From assembly GCF_016405905.1 (NCBI RefSeq), contig NZ_JAEFCB010000023.1:1-64000 (forward strand): a stretch of DNA of 64,000 bases, read 5' to 3'. Positions 1-8,209 of the stretch are shown here, piece by piece; the stretch's first letter is position 1, and every line of letters begins with the position of its first letter. The DNA comes from Variovorax sp. IB41 (GTDB lineage: Bacteria; Pseudomonadota; Gammaproteobacteria; Burkholderiales; Burkholderiaceae_C). The notes under the pieces are model-generated. The model did not search any database. It worked only from the letters and a program-made list of their open reading frames with translations, and was not told the DNA's origin. The translations under genes and the position numbers were made by a program.

Positions 1-46
1 GATGATAGTGCGGGTTCCCGTGTGAAAGTAGGTCATCGTCAGGCTC
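1..46 (+). rRNA. rrf: 5S ribosomal RNA, 3' end (partial)
   Basis: The first 45 or so bases match the conserved 3' third of betaproteobacterial 5S rRNA (GATGATAGTG, then GTGAAAGTAGGTCATCGTC and AGGCT). The 5' part lies outside the window, so this is the end of an rRNA operon on the plus strand. A strong terminator follows within 15 bases, which supports the end point. The exact 3' base is uncertain by one or two positions. Confidence 0.88.
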
Positions 47-57
47 TTACAGCCCGG

Positions 58-91
58 AAAACCCCAGTCAGATTACTGACTGGGGTTTTTT
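58..91 (+). terminator. Rho-independent terminator of the rRNA operon
   Basis: A perfect 14-bp stem (AAAACCCCAGTCAG at 58-71 pairing with CTGACTGGGGTTTT at 76-89), loop ATTA, ends in a run of T. It lies directly after the 5S rRNA. Confidence 0.93.
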
Positions 92-115
92 GCTTTGGGG
101 AATCGGAAAGTAAAT

Positions 116-149
116 AAAAAGCGCGGACATCTTAGATGGCGCGCTTTTT
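116..149. terminator. Bidirectional terminator
   Basis: Arms AAAAAGCGCG (116-125) and CGCGCTTTTT (140-149) enclose a second matched pair CATCT/AGATG. Read on the minus strand it ends in a U-run and lies about 20 bases past the stop of the MBL-fold gene, so it probably ends that operon. Read on the plus strand it backs up the rRNA terminator. Confidence 0.85.
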
Positions 150-169
150 CTTATTCGGAGAAGCCGGAT

Positions 170-1102
170 TCAGGTATTGCGAATACCCAAGGAGTCCATC
201 TCCGCTGCACCAGCGGCAATCAATTCGCCCAAGATATCTTCGGTCAATTGATCCAACGCCTCGTCAGCAAAGAAACGAAGACGAATAGCGTCCAGGTAAG
301 GTGTGCTTCGAAGCCACGCCGACCAGTCCTCGCGCGAGATGTGCTGCACTTCCAGCAGCTTGAACTTCATCAACACCTTGATCGCATGCCGCGCATGCTT
401 CACCGGATCGCGCTGCAGCCCAGCCAGACGACGACGCGCAGTGATCAGCGCACCGTCGACGTCGTTGAACACTCGGCCGTGCCCAGGAATCACCCGCAAC
501 GGCGCAAGCTCCTCAATGCAATCGAGCGTCGCCGCGATATCGCCAAAAGACGGCTCCCCCGCCAGTTCGGGAAATGCAACACCAAAACCGTTCTCCCATA
601 ACGCGTCGGCCGAGATCAGCGTCCGCGAAGCCGGATCGAACAGAATGATCGAGTGCGGATCATGGCCTGGCGCACCGTGGACTTCCCACGCGCTGTCACC
701 AAGCTGGCACTCCGTCCCCGGCCGCAGCAATCCGGTGAACCGAAAGCGAGGACAGACCTGCCCGGTCGCAAGAAAACTCAAGGCGCTCTCGTCCCATCGC
801 TCCACCAGCGCCGCTTCCCCTGGGGGAATATCCGTTCGAAGTGCCGGATAGCGCTGCTGCAACGCCGCGTTCCCGCCGCAATGGTCGCTGTGCAGATGCG
901 TATTCAGCACGCGGTCCAGCGGCCGGGAGCCCAGCGCCGACTCGACCAGCGCCAACGTCTGCTCGGCATGCGTGGCATAGCCGGTGTCGACCAGCGCGGT
1001 CTCGTCCGCCCCGACGAACAGGATGTTGTTCGACGACAGCCACCCGCGCTCGAACACGACGACATTCGCCGGCAAGCCGGCGCTCGCCGCGGCCTGGTTC
1101 AT
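170..1102 (-). CDS. MBL-fold metallo-hydrolase
   Basis: A 310-residue protein with the metallo-beta-lactamase-fold signature HLHSDH at residues 69-74 (HxHxDH, the dinuclear zinc site). Further metal-binding elements are GHDPHS near 145, SADALW near 165 and PGHG near 210. The C-terminal helical region is typical of the glyoxalase-II/LACTB2-like branch that cleaves thioesters or esters. The start codon abuts the stop of the acyl-CoA ligase with no gap, so the two are one transcript. A role in hydrolysing acyl thioesters made or used by the ligase is inferred from the pairing; the true substrate is unknown. Confidence 0.85.
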   Translation of the reverse strand: MNQAAASAGLPANVVVFERGWLSSNNILFVGADETALVDTGYATHAEQTLALVESALGSRPLDRVLNTHLHSDHCGGNAALQQRYPALRTDIPPGEAALVERWDESALSFLATGQVCPRFRFTGLLRPGTECQLGDSAWEVHGAPGHDPHSIILFDPASRTLISADALWENGFGVAFPELAGEPSFGDIAATLDCIEELAPLRVIPGHGRVFNDVDGALITARRRLAGLQRDPVKHARHAIKVLMKFKLLEVQHISREDWSAWLRSTPYLDAIRLRFFADEALDQLTEDILGELIAAGAAEMDSLGIRNT

Positions 1103-2794
1103 TCAGGCACCCGCACTGGTGCGAAGCTCGCGCCGCAGGATCTTCCCGACATTCGTCTTCGGCAGCGAATCGCGAAACTCGATGTGCTTGGGCCGCTTGT
1201 AGCCAGTGAGTTGCCCGTTGCAGTACTGCAGCACCGCGTCTTCGGTCAGGTTCGGGTCCCTGCGCACCACGAAGACCTTGATCGCCTCGCCCTGCTTCTC
1301 GTCGGGAACGCCCACCGCCGCGCATTCGACAACACCGGGGCACAGCGAAATCACGTTCTCCAACTCGTTCGGGAACACGTTGAAGCCGCTCACCAGGATC
1401 ATGTCCTTCTTGCGATCGACGATGCGGCTGTAGCCATCTTCCTGCATCACGGCGATATCGCCCGTCCGCATGAAGCCATCGGCGGTGAACGCGGCAGCGG
1501 TCTCCGCGGGCTGGTTGTAGTAGCCCGTCATCACGTTCGGGCCCTTGATGCACAGCTCGCCCGATTCGCCCACCGGCATCGAGTTGCCGTCGTCGTCCTT
1601 GATCGCGATCTCGATGCTCGGCAGCGGCAACCCGATCGTCCCGGTGAATTTGGTGTTCGACACCGGGTTGTTCGTGCCGATCGCGCAGGTCTCGCTCATG
1701 CCCCAGCCTTCGATCATCGGACAGCCCGTCGCCTCGAACCACTTGCGCGCCGTGCCTTCCGATGCGGCCATGCCGCCCGCCTGCGAGACGAACAGCGTCG
1801 AGAAATCGATCGACTTGAACTCCGGATGCATCAAGAGCGCATTGAACAGCGTGTTCACCGCCGGCAGCATGTGGAACGGCCGCTTCTTGAGCACCGCGAT
1901 GAACTTGTCGAAGTCGCGTGGGTTCGGGATCAGCGTCATGTGCGAGCCCTGGCGGATCACCAGCAGGCACAGCGTCAGCGCGAAGATGTGATACAGCGGC
2001 AGCGCCGCGATGCTGTTGACCTTCGCGAGGTCGCCGGCGCGAGACAGCGCCGGCGTGAACCACGCCTCGGCCTGCAGCGTCGCCGCGACGATGTTGCGGT
2101 GCGTGAGCACCGCGCCCTTCGACAGGCCGGTCGTACCGCCGGTGTACTGCAGGAAGGCGATCGAATCGAGCGTGCTCTGGTCCGCCGCCAGCGTGCGCCC
2201 GCGGCCTTCGGCGATGGCTTGCGTGAACGGCGTCACCGTGCGCCCGTCGCTCAGCGGCAGCTTGTACGGCGGCACCATCTTGGCCAGGTGGCGCACGGCG
2301 ATCGTGATCCACGCGCCATACAGGCCGCCGAGCAGATCGCCCATCGAGGTCATCACCACGTGCTTGACCGGCGTGCGCTCGATCACCTGCTCCAGCGTGG
2401 ACGCGAAGTTCTCGAGGATGACGATCGCCGTCGCGCCCGAGTCCTTGAGCTGGTGCTCCAGTTCGCGCGCGGTGTAGAGCGGATTCACGTTCACGCAGGT
2501 ATAGCCCGCGCGCAGGATGCCGCACATCGTCACCGCGAACTGCGGAATATTGGGCAGCATGATCGCCACGCGCGCCCCGGGCTCCAGCCCCTTCGATTGC
2601 AGCCAGGCACCCAGCGCCTTGGACAGCACATCGAGCTCGCCGTAGTTCATCCAGCGCTCCATGCAGACCGAGAACGGCCGGTCCTTGTAGCGACCGAACG
2701 CCTCCTCGAACATGTGGGGCAGTGACCGGTATTGCTCGGGATCGATCTCCTGAGGCACACCGGCCGGATAGTTCTGTCGCGCGGATGTCTGCAT
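1103..2794 (-). CDS. fadD: Long-chain fatty acid--CoA ligase
   Basis: A 563-residue member of the adenylate-forming family that activates fatty acids to acyl-CoA through an acyl-AMP intermediate. The ATP/AMP P-loop YTGGTTGLSKG is at residues 217-227; the FACS-type GFMRTGD segment and the hinge DRKKD lie in the C-terminal third. Length and motifs match FadD-type enzymes. The start has a strong AAAGGAG ribosome site eight bases upstream. The gene sits between the aromatic amino acid operon and the MBL hydrolase. It could prefer medium-chain or aryl acids; sequence alone does not settle chain length. Confidence 0.88.
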   Translation of the reverse strand: MQTSARQNYPAGVPQEIDPEQYRSLPHMFEEAFGRYKDRPFSVCMERWMNYGELDVLSKALGAWLQSKGLEPGARVAIMLPNIPQFAVTMCGILRAGYTCVNVNPLYTARELEHQLKDSGATAIVILENFASTLEQVIERTPVKHVVMTSMGDLLGGLYGAWITIAVRHLAKMVPPYKLPLSDGRTVTPFTQAIAEGRGRTLAADQSTLDSIAFLQYTGGTTGLSKGAVLTHRNIVAATLQAEAWFTPALSRAGDLAKVNSIAALPLYHIFALTLCLLVIRQGSHMTLIPNPRDFDKFIAVLKKRPFHMLPAVNTLFNALLMHPEFKSIDFSTLFVSQAGGMAASEGTARKWFEATGCPMIEGWGMSETCAIGTNNPVSNTKFTGTIGLPLPSIEIAIKDDDGNSMPVGESGELCIKGPNVMTGYYNQPAETAAAFTADGFMRTGDIAVMQEDGYSRIVDRKKDMILVSGFNVFPNELENVISLCPGVVECAAVGVPDEKQGEAIKVFVVRRDPNLTEDAVLQYCNGQLTGYKRPKHIEFRDSLPKTNVGKILRRELRTSAGA

Positions 2795-2861
2795 GCAAGC
2801 TCCTTTGGCGCGGATTGTGGGAGCCAGGTGCTCCCAGCCGCCAGCGGGCTTGTCCTAGGGT

Positions 2862-2885
2862 GCCTGCGCGCGCTGTCGCGCAGGC
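2862..2885 (-). terminator. Hairpin downstream of phhA
   Basis: A 9-bp stem (GCCTGCGCG at 2862-2870 with CGCGCAGGC at 2877-2885) lies 20 bases past the phhA stop; a second stem GGGAGC/GCTCCC is at 2819-2835. Neither has a U-run, so they may terminate weakly or stabilise the operon mRNA. Confidence 0.4.
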
Positions 2886-2904
2886 GATAGATCACGACCG
2901 TGCG

Positions 2905-3777
2905 TCAGGCCTTGCCGGTCTCGCCCGGCAGCAGCACGCCGGGCTCGATGTCGGCCTGGACCTCCAGCGCCTCGTAGATCGGCGTGAAGTCCGGCGCCGT
3001 GAGATCGAAGAGCTGCGCGAAGTCTTCGATCACGAAGTAGTTGCTCTGGTAGGTGTCGATCTTGTAGCGCGTGCGCATGGCGCGCAGCAGGTCGAGCGGC
3101 AGCCGGCGCGGCTCGTCGCTGAGCACCGCGTGCTGGAGCTCGCCCACCGAGCTCAGAATGCCGGCGCCGTAGGCGCGCAGTCCGTCCGGCTGGCGGATCA
3201 GGCCGAACTCCACCGTGTACCAGTACAGCCGCGAGAGCTTCTCGCCCGCGCCCAGCTCGTGCGCCTTGATGCCGCCCGCGCCATAGCGCTGCACGTAGTC
3301 GGCGAAGGTCGGATCGAACAGCATCGGCACATGGCCGAAGAGGTCGTGGAACACGTCGGGCTCGACGATGTAGTTGAACTCCTCGGGCTTGCGGATCCAG
3401 TCGGTCACCGGGAACTTGCGGTTCGCCAGCAGCGTGAAGAACGGCAGCTCCGGAATCAGCCCCGGCACCGCGACGATCTCCCAGCCCGTGGCCTTGTGCA
3501 GCCGCTCGTTGATTTCGTCGAAGTGCGGGATGCGGTCCTTCACGCCCAGCGAAGGCAGTGCGTGGATGAACGCATCGCAGGCCAGGCCCGGCAACTGCGC
3601 AGCCTGCCGCTCGTAGAGCCGCCTGTAGGTGTCGTGGTCGGCCGCCGTGTAGCTGGCCCAGTCCTGCGGGCAGGTGTAGTCGGCCTGCACCGAGCCCCCG
3701 CGCGAGTAGTCGCCGCGCGGCGGGCGATCGGAGGCGCCATAGACGGCGGGAATGACAACGGCGGCGGGGGTATCCAT
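2905..3777 (-). CDS. phhA: Phenylalanine 4-monooxygenase
   Basis: A 290-residue bacterial-type aromatic amino acid hydroxylase, a single catalytic domain without the regulatory ACT domain of animal enzymes. It converts phenylalanine to tyrosine with tetrahydropterin and oxygen. The iron ligands are visible as His144 and His149 (EPDVFHDLFGHVP region) and Glu190 (WYTVEFGL). It is the third gene of hpd-pheC-phhA, 19 bases after pheC, which places it in phenylalanine degradation through tyrosine and 4-hydroxyphenylpyruvate. No pterin carbinolamine dehydratase gene (phhB) is adjacent. Confidence 0.96.
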   Translation of the reverse strand: MDTPAAVVIPAVYGASDRPPRGDYSRGGSVQADYTCPQDWASYTAADHDTYRRLYERQAAQLPGLACDAFIHALPSLGVKDRIPHFDEINERLHKATGWEIVAVPGLIPELPFFTLLANRKFPVTDWIRKPEEFNYIVEPDVFHDLFGHVPMLFDPTFADYVQRYGAGGIKAHELGAGEKLSRLYWYTVEFGLIRQPDGLRAYGAGILSSVGELQHAVLSDEPRRLPLDLLRAMRTRYKIDTYQSNYFVIEDFAQLFDLTAPDFTPIYEALEVQADIEPGVLLPGETGKA

Positions 3778-3796
3778 GGGAATCGTGTTTCTCGGG

Positions 3797-4606
3797 TTAT
3801 TTGAGCCAGCGGTCCATCGTGCGCTGGAAGTCGCCGCCGGCCTGCTGCAGGTGCAGCCACTGGTCTACGTACGACTTGAAGGCCACGTCGTCGCGCGGCA
3901 GCATCCAGGCCATCTCGCCGTACTGCAGCGGCTTGTCGGGGTTCACCGCGCACAGGCCCGGCTTGAGCTTCTGCTGCGTGATGGCCTCGGCCGCCTCGGT
4001 GACGAACACGTCGGCGCGGTTGGCCAGGATCTCGTCGAAGATCGTCACGTTTTCGCCGTGCAGCGTGAGCTTGGCCTGCTTGAAGTTGGTGCGGGCGAAG
4101 CGCTCGTTGCTGCCGCCCGGATTGAAGATGACGCGCGTCGAAGGCTGGTCGATCGCCGCGACGCTCTGGTACTTGGCCACGTCGGCGCAGCGCGCGATCG
4201 GCGTCTTGCCGTTGACCATGTAGGGCGCGCTGAAGAACGCGCGCTTTTGCCGGTCGGTGGTGACCGACACGCCGCCCACGGCGATGTCGCACTTGCCCGC
4301 TGCCAGGTCCGGCAGCAGGTTGGCCCAGGTGGTCTTGATCCACTCGGGCTTGGCGCCCAGGCTCGCGCTGAAGCCCGTCATCAGGTCGACGTCGATGCCT
4401 TCGAACGAGGCATCGGTCTTCTGGAAGCTGAAGGGCTTGTAGTCGCCCGGCGTGCAGATGCGCAGCACGGCGGCCTTCTGCACCGCGTCCAGGTGCGAAG
4501 CTGCCGTGGCCGCGGGCGTGGCCGCCGGCGCCATCGCGCAACCCGAGAGAACGGCGGCAGCCGCCGCGATGAAGGTCAAACCGATCGAAGACGTGCTGCT
4601 GCGCAT
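3797..4606 (-). CDS. pheC: Periplasmic cyclohexadienyl dehydratase (PheC-like), lipoprotein
   Basis: A 269-residue protein of the solute-binding-protein fold. The N-terminus has a lipoprotein signal (lipobox LSGC, Cys23). The body follows Pseudomonas PheC closely: GDYKPFSF near 54-61, SVTTDRQKRAFFS near 114-126, NPGGSNERFAR at 162-172, NVTIFDEI near 186-193, PRDDVAFKSYVDQWLH near 237-252. The segment TEAAEA at 203-208 keeps the Glu (Glu207) that aligns with the catalytic Glu of PheC. PheC converts prephenate to phenylpyruvate and arogenate to phenylalanine. No ABC permease or ATPase is next to it, which argues against a transport receptor. It is the second gene of hpd-pheC-phhA, an unexpected place for a biosynthetic enzyme. 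A broad-specificity amino acid binding protein is the main alternative. Confidence 0.78.
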   Translation of the reverse strand: MRSSTSSIGLTFIAAAAAVLSGCAMAPAATPAATAASHLDAVQKAAVLRICTPGDYKPFSFQKTDASFEGIDVDLMTGFSASLGAKPEWIKTTWANLLPDLAAGKCDIAVGGVSVTTDRQKRAFFSAPYMVNGKTPIARCADVAKYQSVAAIDQPSTRVIFNPGGSNERFARTNFKQAKLTLHGENVTIFDEILANRADVFVTEAAEAITQQKLKPGLCAVNPDKPLQYGEMAWMLPRDDVAFKSYVDQWLHLQQAGGDFQRTMDRWLK

Positions 4607-4643
4607 GCTGGCTCCTGATGAACAAGGGCGGTTGAAGGGGCCC

Positions 4644-5771
<1,128 letters not shown>

Positions 5772-5894
5772 GTGCGGTCTCCAGAAAGTGGGGGATCGAA
5801 TAGGTAAGGGATAGGCGAAAAACGCCAGTGCTGCAATGTAGGTTGGATGCCGCTCAAGTTTTCAGCGTTGTTGGGCGCGTTGGATGGCAAATGC

Positions 5895-5907
5895 GCAGTA
5901 AAACTGC
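5895..5907. promoter_or_regulatory. Inverted repeat between hpd and the AsnC-type regulator
   Basis: GCAGT AAA ACTGC is a perfect 5-bp inverted repeat in an A-rich stretch, 12 bases before the regulator start and about 125 bases upstream of hpd. Its position in the divergent promoter region suggests an operator for the adjacent Lrp/AsnC protein. Binding is inferred. Confidence 0.45.
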
Positions 5908-5919
5908 AAAAATAGAAGA

Positions 5920-6393
5920 ATGGAAGCACTCGACAAGATAGATCGGCTCATTTTGCGCACGCTGCAAGCAGACGGGCGCGCAACTTACGACCAGCTCGCC
6001 GAGCAGGTCAGCCTGTCGCCCAGCGCGGTGCTGCGGCGGGTCAAGCGCCTGGAAGAGAGCGGGGTCATCGACCGCTACGTGGCCCTCGTGCGTCCCGAGG
6101 TCATCGGCCTGGGCCTCACGGCCTACCTGAACGTGCGGCTCGAAAAGCACACCGAGACCCACAAGCGCAACCCGATGGACCTGTTCCGCGCCAGCGTGCA
6201 GACCTGGCCCGAGGTGGTCGAATGCGCGGCCCTCACGGGCGACATGGACTACCTGTTGCGCGTGGTGGTGGCCGACATGGCGCACTACAGCCGCTTCATC
6301 ATGGACACCCTGCTCAAGCACCCCAGCGTGGAAGACTGCAAGACCAGCTTCGTGCTGGACCGTGTCAAGGCCACAACGGCTGTTCCCGTTTAG
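5920..6393 (+). CDS. Lrp/AsnC family transcriptional regulator
   Basis: A 157-residue protein with an N-terminal winged helix-turn-helix (residues about 5-55, beginning LDKIDRLILRTLQ, with LSPSAVLRRVKRLEESG as recognition helix) and a C-terminal RAM/AsnC ligand-binding domain (about 65-150, with the AALTGDMDYLLRVVV strand). It is transcribed away from hpd across a 148-base gap holding an inverted repeat. Regulation of the hpd-pheC-phhA operon by aromatic amino acids is the likely role, inferred from position. A GAAGA ribosome site precedes the ATG. Confidence 0.9.
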   Translation: MEALDKIDRLILRTLQADGRATYDQLAEQVSLSPSAVLRRVKRLEESGVIDRYVALVRPEVIGLGLTAYLNVRLEKHTETHKRNPMDLFRASVQTWPEVVECAALTGDMDYLLRVVVADMAHYSRFIMDTLLKHPSVEDCKTSFVLDRVKATTAVPV

Positions 6394-6475
6394 CCACACA
6401 AGGTTGCTCGGGCGCCACGGGCTTTGGTATTGGGTCACGAATGTGTCCCAGAAGTGTCCTTGCGGGCTTGTTGAT

Positions 6476-6491
6476 TAAGGGAAAACCCTTA
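6476..6491. promoter_or_regulatory. TAAGGG-AAAA-CCCTTA inverted repeat
   Basis: A perfect 6-bp inverted repeat with an A4 spacer lies 10 bases before the GNAT start codon. The position suits a repressor site or a hairpin affecting ribosome access. There is no T-run beyond the spacer, so it is not a terminator. Confidence 0.45.
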
Positions 6492-6501
6492 CATTCAACC
6501 C

Positions 6502-7230
6502 ATGCTTACCGCCAAGACCCTTCTCAAAGCGTCTCTCGGCCTCGGCTCTTTCCTGAAAGCGCCGATGGTTGAGACCCAGCCACGCGCCGTCTCGTCGCCC
6601 CAGCCCGTCATGGTGCCGATCCGCTCGATCGGCCCCCGCGAGCGGGAGCGCATCGCGCAGCATCTCTTTGCGCTCACCCCCCACGACCGGTACCTGCGCT
6701 TCGGCTACGCCGCGGCCGACGAGCAGATCCAGCGCTACGTGGACAACCTGGATTTCGAGCGCGACGAGATGTTCGGCATCTACAACCGCCGTCTCGAACT
6801 CATCGCGATGTCCCACCTGGCCTTCGCGCCCGGCGACCAGCACAGCGACTGCGCCGAATTCGGCGTCTCGGTCTCGGCGCACGCCCGTGGCCGCGGCTAC
6901 GGCGCGCGCCTTTTCGAGCGCGCGGTGGTCGTGGCCCGCAACGAAGGCGTGGGCATGCTCTTCATCCATGCGCTGAGCGAAAACGCCGCCATGCTCAAGA
7001 TCGCCCGCAACGCCGGCGCCACCGTAGTGCGCAGCGGCGCCGAAGCCGAAGCGCATCTGCAGCTGCCTGAGGCCACCTTCGACAGCCGCATGAGTGAAAT
7101 CGCCCTGGAGCACTACGCCGCGGTCGACTTCGCGCTCAAGAGCCGCGCCAAGCAGTTCTGGGCCTTCCTGGCCAGCCTGCAGGAAGTGCGCAGCGGCATG
7201 AGAGACGCCCGACGTAAATCTGCGCCTTGA
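6502..7230 (+). CDS. GNAT family N-acetyltransferase
   Basis: A 242-residue protein with a central GNAT domain (about residues 35-185). The acetyl-CoA pyrophosphate loop is visible as RGRGYGARLFERAV near residue 130, followed by the helix and strand containing ENAAMLKIARNAG. The N-terminal 30 residues and C-terminal 50 residues are extensions outside the core, the last being basic. The substrate is unknown. The gene stands alone, with a perfect inverted repeat directly before its start. Confidence 0.85.
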   Translation: MLTAKTLLKASLGLGSFLKAPMVETQPRAVSSPQPVMVPIRSIGPRERERIAQHLFALTPHDRYLRFGYAAADEQIQRYVDNLDFERDEMFGIYNRRLELIAMSHLAFAPGDQHSDCAEFGVSVSAHARGRGYGARLFERAVVVARNEGVGMLFIHALSENAAMLKIARNAGATVVRSGAEAEAHLQLPEATFDSRMSEIALEHYAAVDFALKSRAKQFWAFLASLQEVRSGMRDARRKSAP

Positions 7231-7330
7231 GCGTCCCCAAGGCCAATGAAACGGCCTGTGACGCCTGTGCGGTAGAGCGTGTCACACGCAATCCGTTATC
7301 CTTGCCTCTCTTCAACTACGCCCTCCCGCA

Positions 7331-8209
7331 GTGGCCGAACCTCACCCTGAACGCGCACCCGTAGAACGGGAAGACAAGCGCGGCTTCCTCCAGAAGCTTG
7401 CCGAATTCATCCACCCCGGACCCGACTCGCGCGACGAGTTGATCGAAACCTTGGCGGACGCCGAGGACAACGAGGTGATCGGCGCCGAGTCGCGCGTGAT
7501 GCTCGAAGGCGTGCTGCGCATGGCCGACATGACCGCCGGCGACGTCATGGTCGCCGCGCCGCGCATGGATGCCATCAACATCGATGCGCCCTTCGATGCG
7601 CTGCTGCACCTCATCATCGACACGGCGCACTCGCGCTTCCCGGTGTACGAGGGCGAAAAAGAAAACATCATCGGCATCCTGCTCGCCAAGGACCTGCTCA
7701 AGCTGCAGCGCGCGCCGGGCCTGAACATCCGCGCGCTGCTGCGTCCGGCCACCTTCGTGCCCGAGAGCAAGGGCCTGAACGACCTCCTGCGCGAATTCCG
7801 CGGCAACCGCAACCACCTGGCCATCGTCATCGACGAGTTCGGCCGCGTGGCCGGCCTCATCACCATCGAGGACGTGCTCGAGCAGATCGTGGGCGAGATC
7901 GAGGACGAGTTCGACATCGCCGAGGACGAGGGCGACATCTTCGGCCTGGCCGACCACACCTACCGCGTCTCGGGCGACACGCCCATCGAGCGCGTGGCCG
8001 AGGCCTTCGGCATCGTGTTCGACGAAGAGCAGCTCTCCGAAGACTTCGACACCATCGGCGGCCTCATCGCCCACGAGATGGGCCACGTGCCCAAGCGCGG
8101 CGAACACCATGCGATGGGCGGCTTCGACTTCGTGGTGCTGCACACCAAGGGCGGCGCGGTGCGCTGGTTCAAGGTGTCGCCGGCGCGCGGCGGCGACGCG
8201 GCCGACTGA
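7331..8209 (+). CDS. corC: CorC/HlyC-type CBS-domain protein
   Basis: A 292-residue cytoplasmic CorC (YbeX) homologue: two CBS domains (about residues 70-130 and 137-195, the second ending TIEDVLEQIVGEIEDEFD) and a C-terminal CorC_HlyC domain (about 205-285). The family is linked to magnesium/cobalt efflux and to membrane or ribosome homeostasis. It starts with GTG and overlaps the next gene, lnt, by one base (TGATG). The ybeX-lnt pair is conserved in proteobacteria, which strengthens both calls. Confidence 0.92.
   Translation: MAEPHPERAPVEREDKRGFLQKLAEFIHPGPDSRDELIETLADAEDNEVIGAESRVMLEGVLRMADMTAGDVMVAAPRMDAINIDAPFDALLHLIIDTAHSRFPVYEGEKENIIGILLAKDLLKLQRAPGLNIRALLRPATFVPESKGLNDLLREFRGNRNHLAIVIDEFGRVAGLITIEDVLEQIVGEIEDEFDIAEDEGDIFGLADHTYRVSGDTPIERVAEAFGIVFDEEQLSEDFDTIGGLIAHEMGHVPKRGEHHAMGGFDFVVLHTKGGAVRWFKVSPARGGDAAD

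Noticed and set aside
3797..4606. Annotating the hpd-phhA middle gene simply as an amino acid ABC receptor
   Set aside because: No permease or ATPase gene is adjacent and the sequence tracks PheC in segments not shared by ordinary receptors. The receptor option is kept as the alternative.
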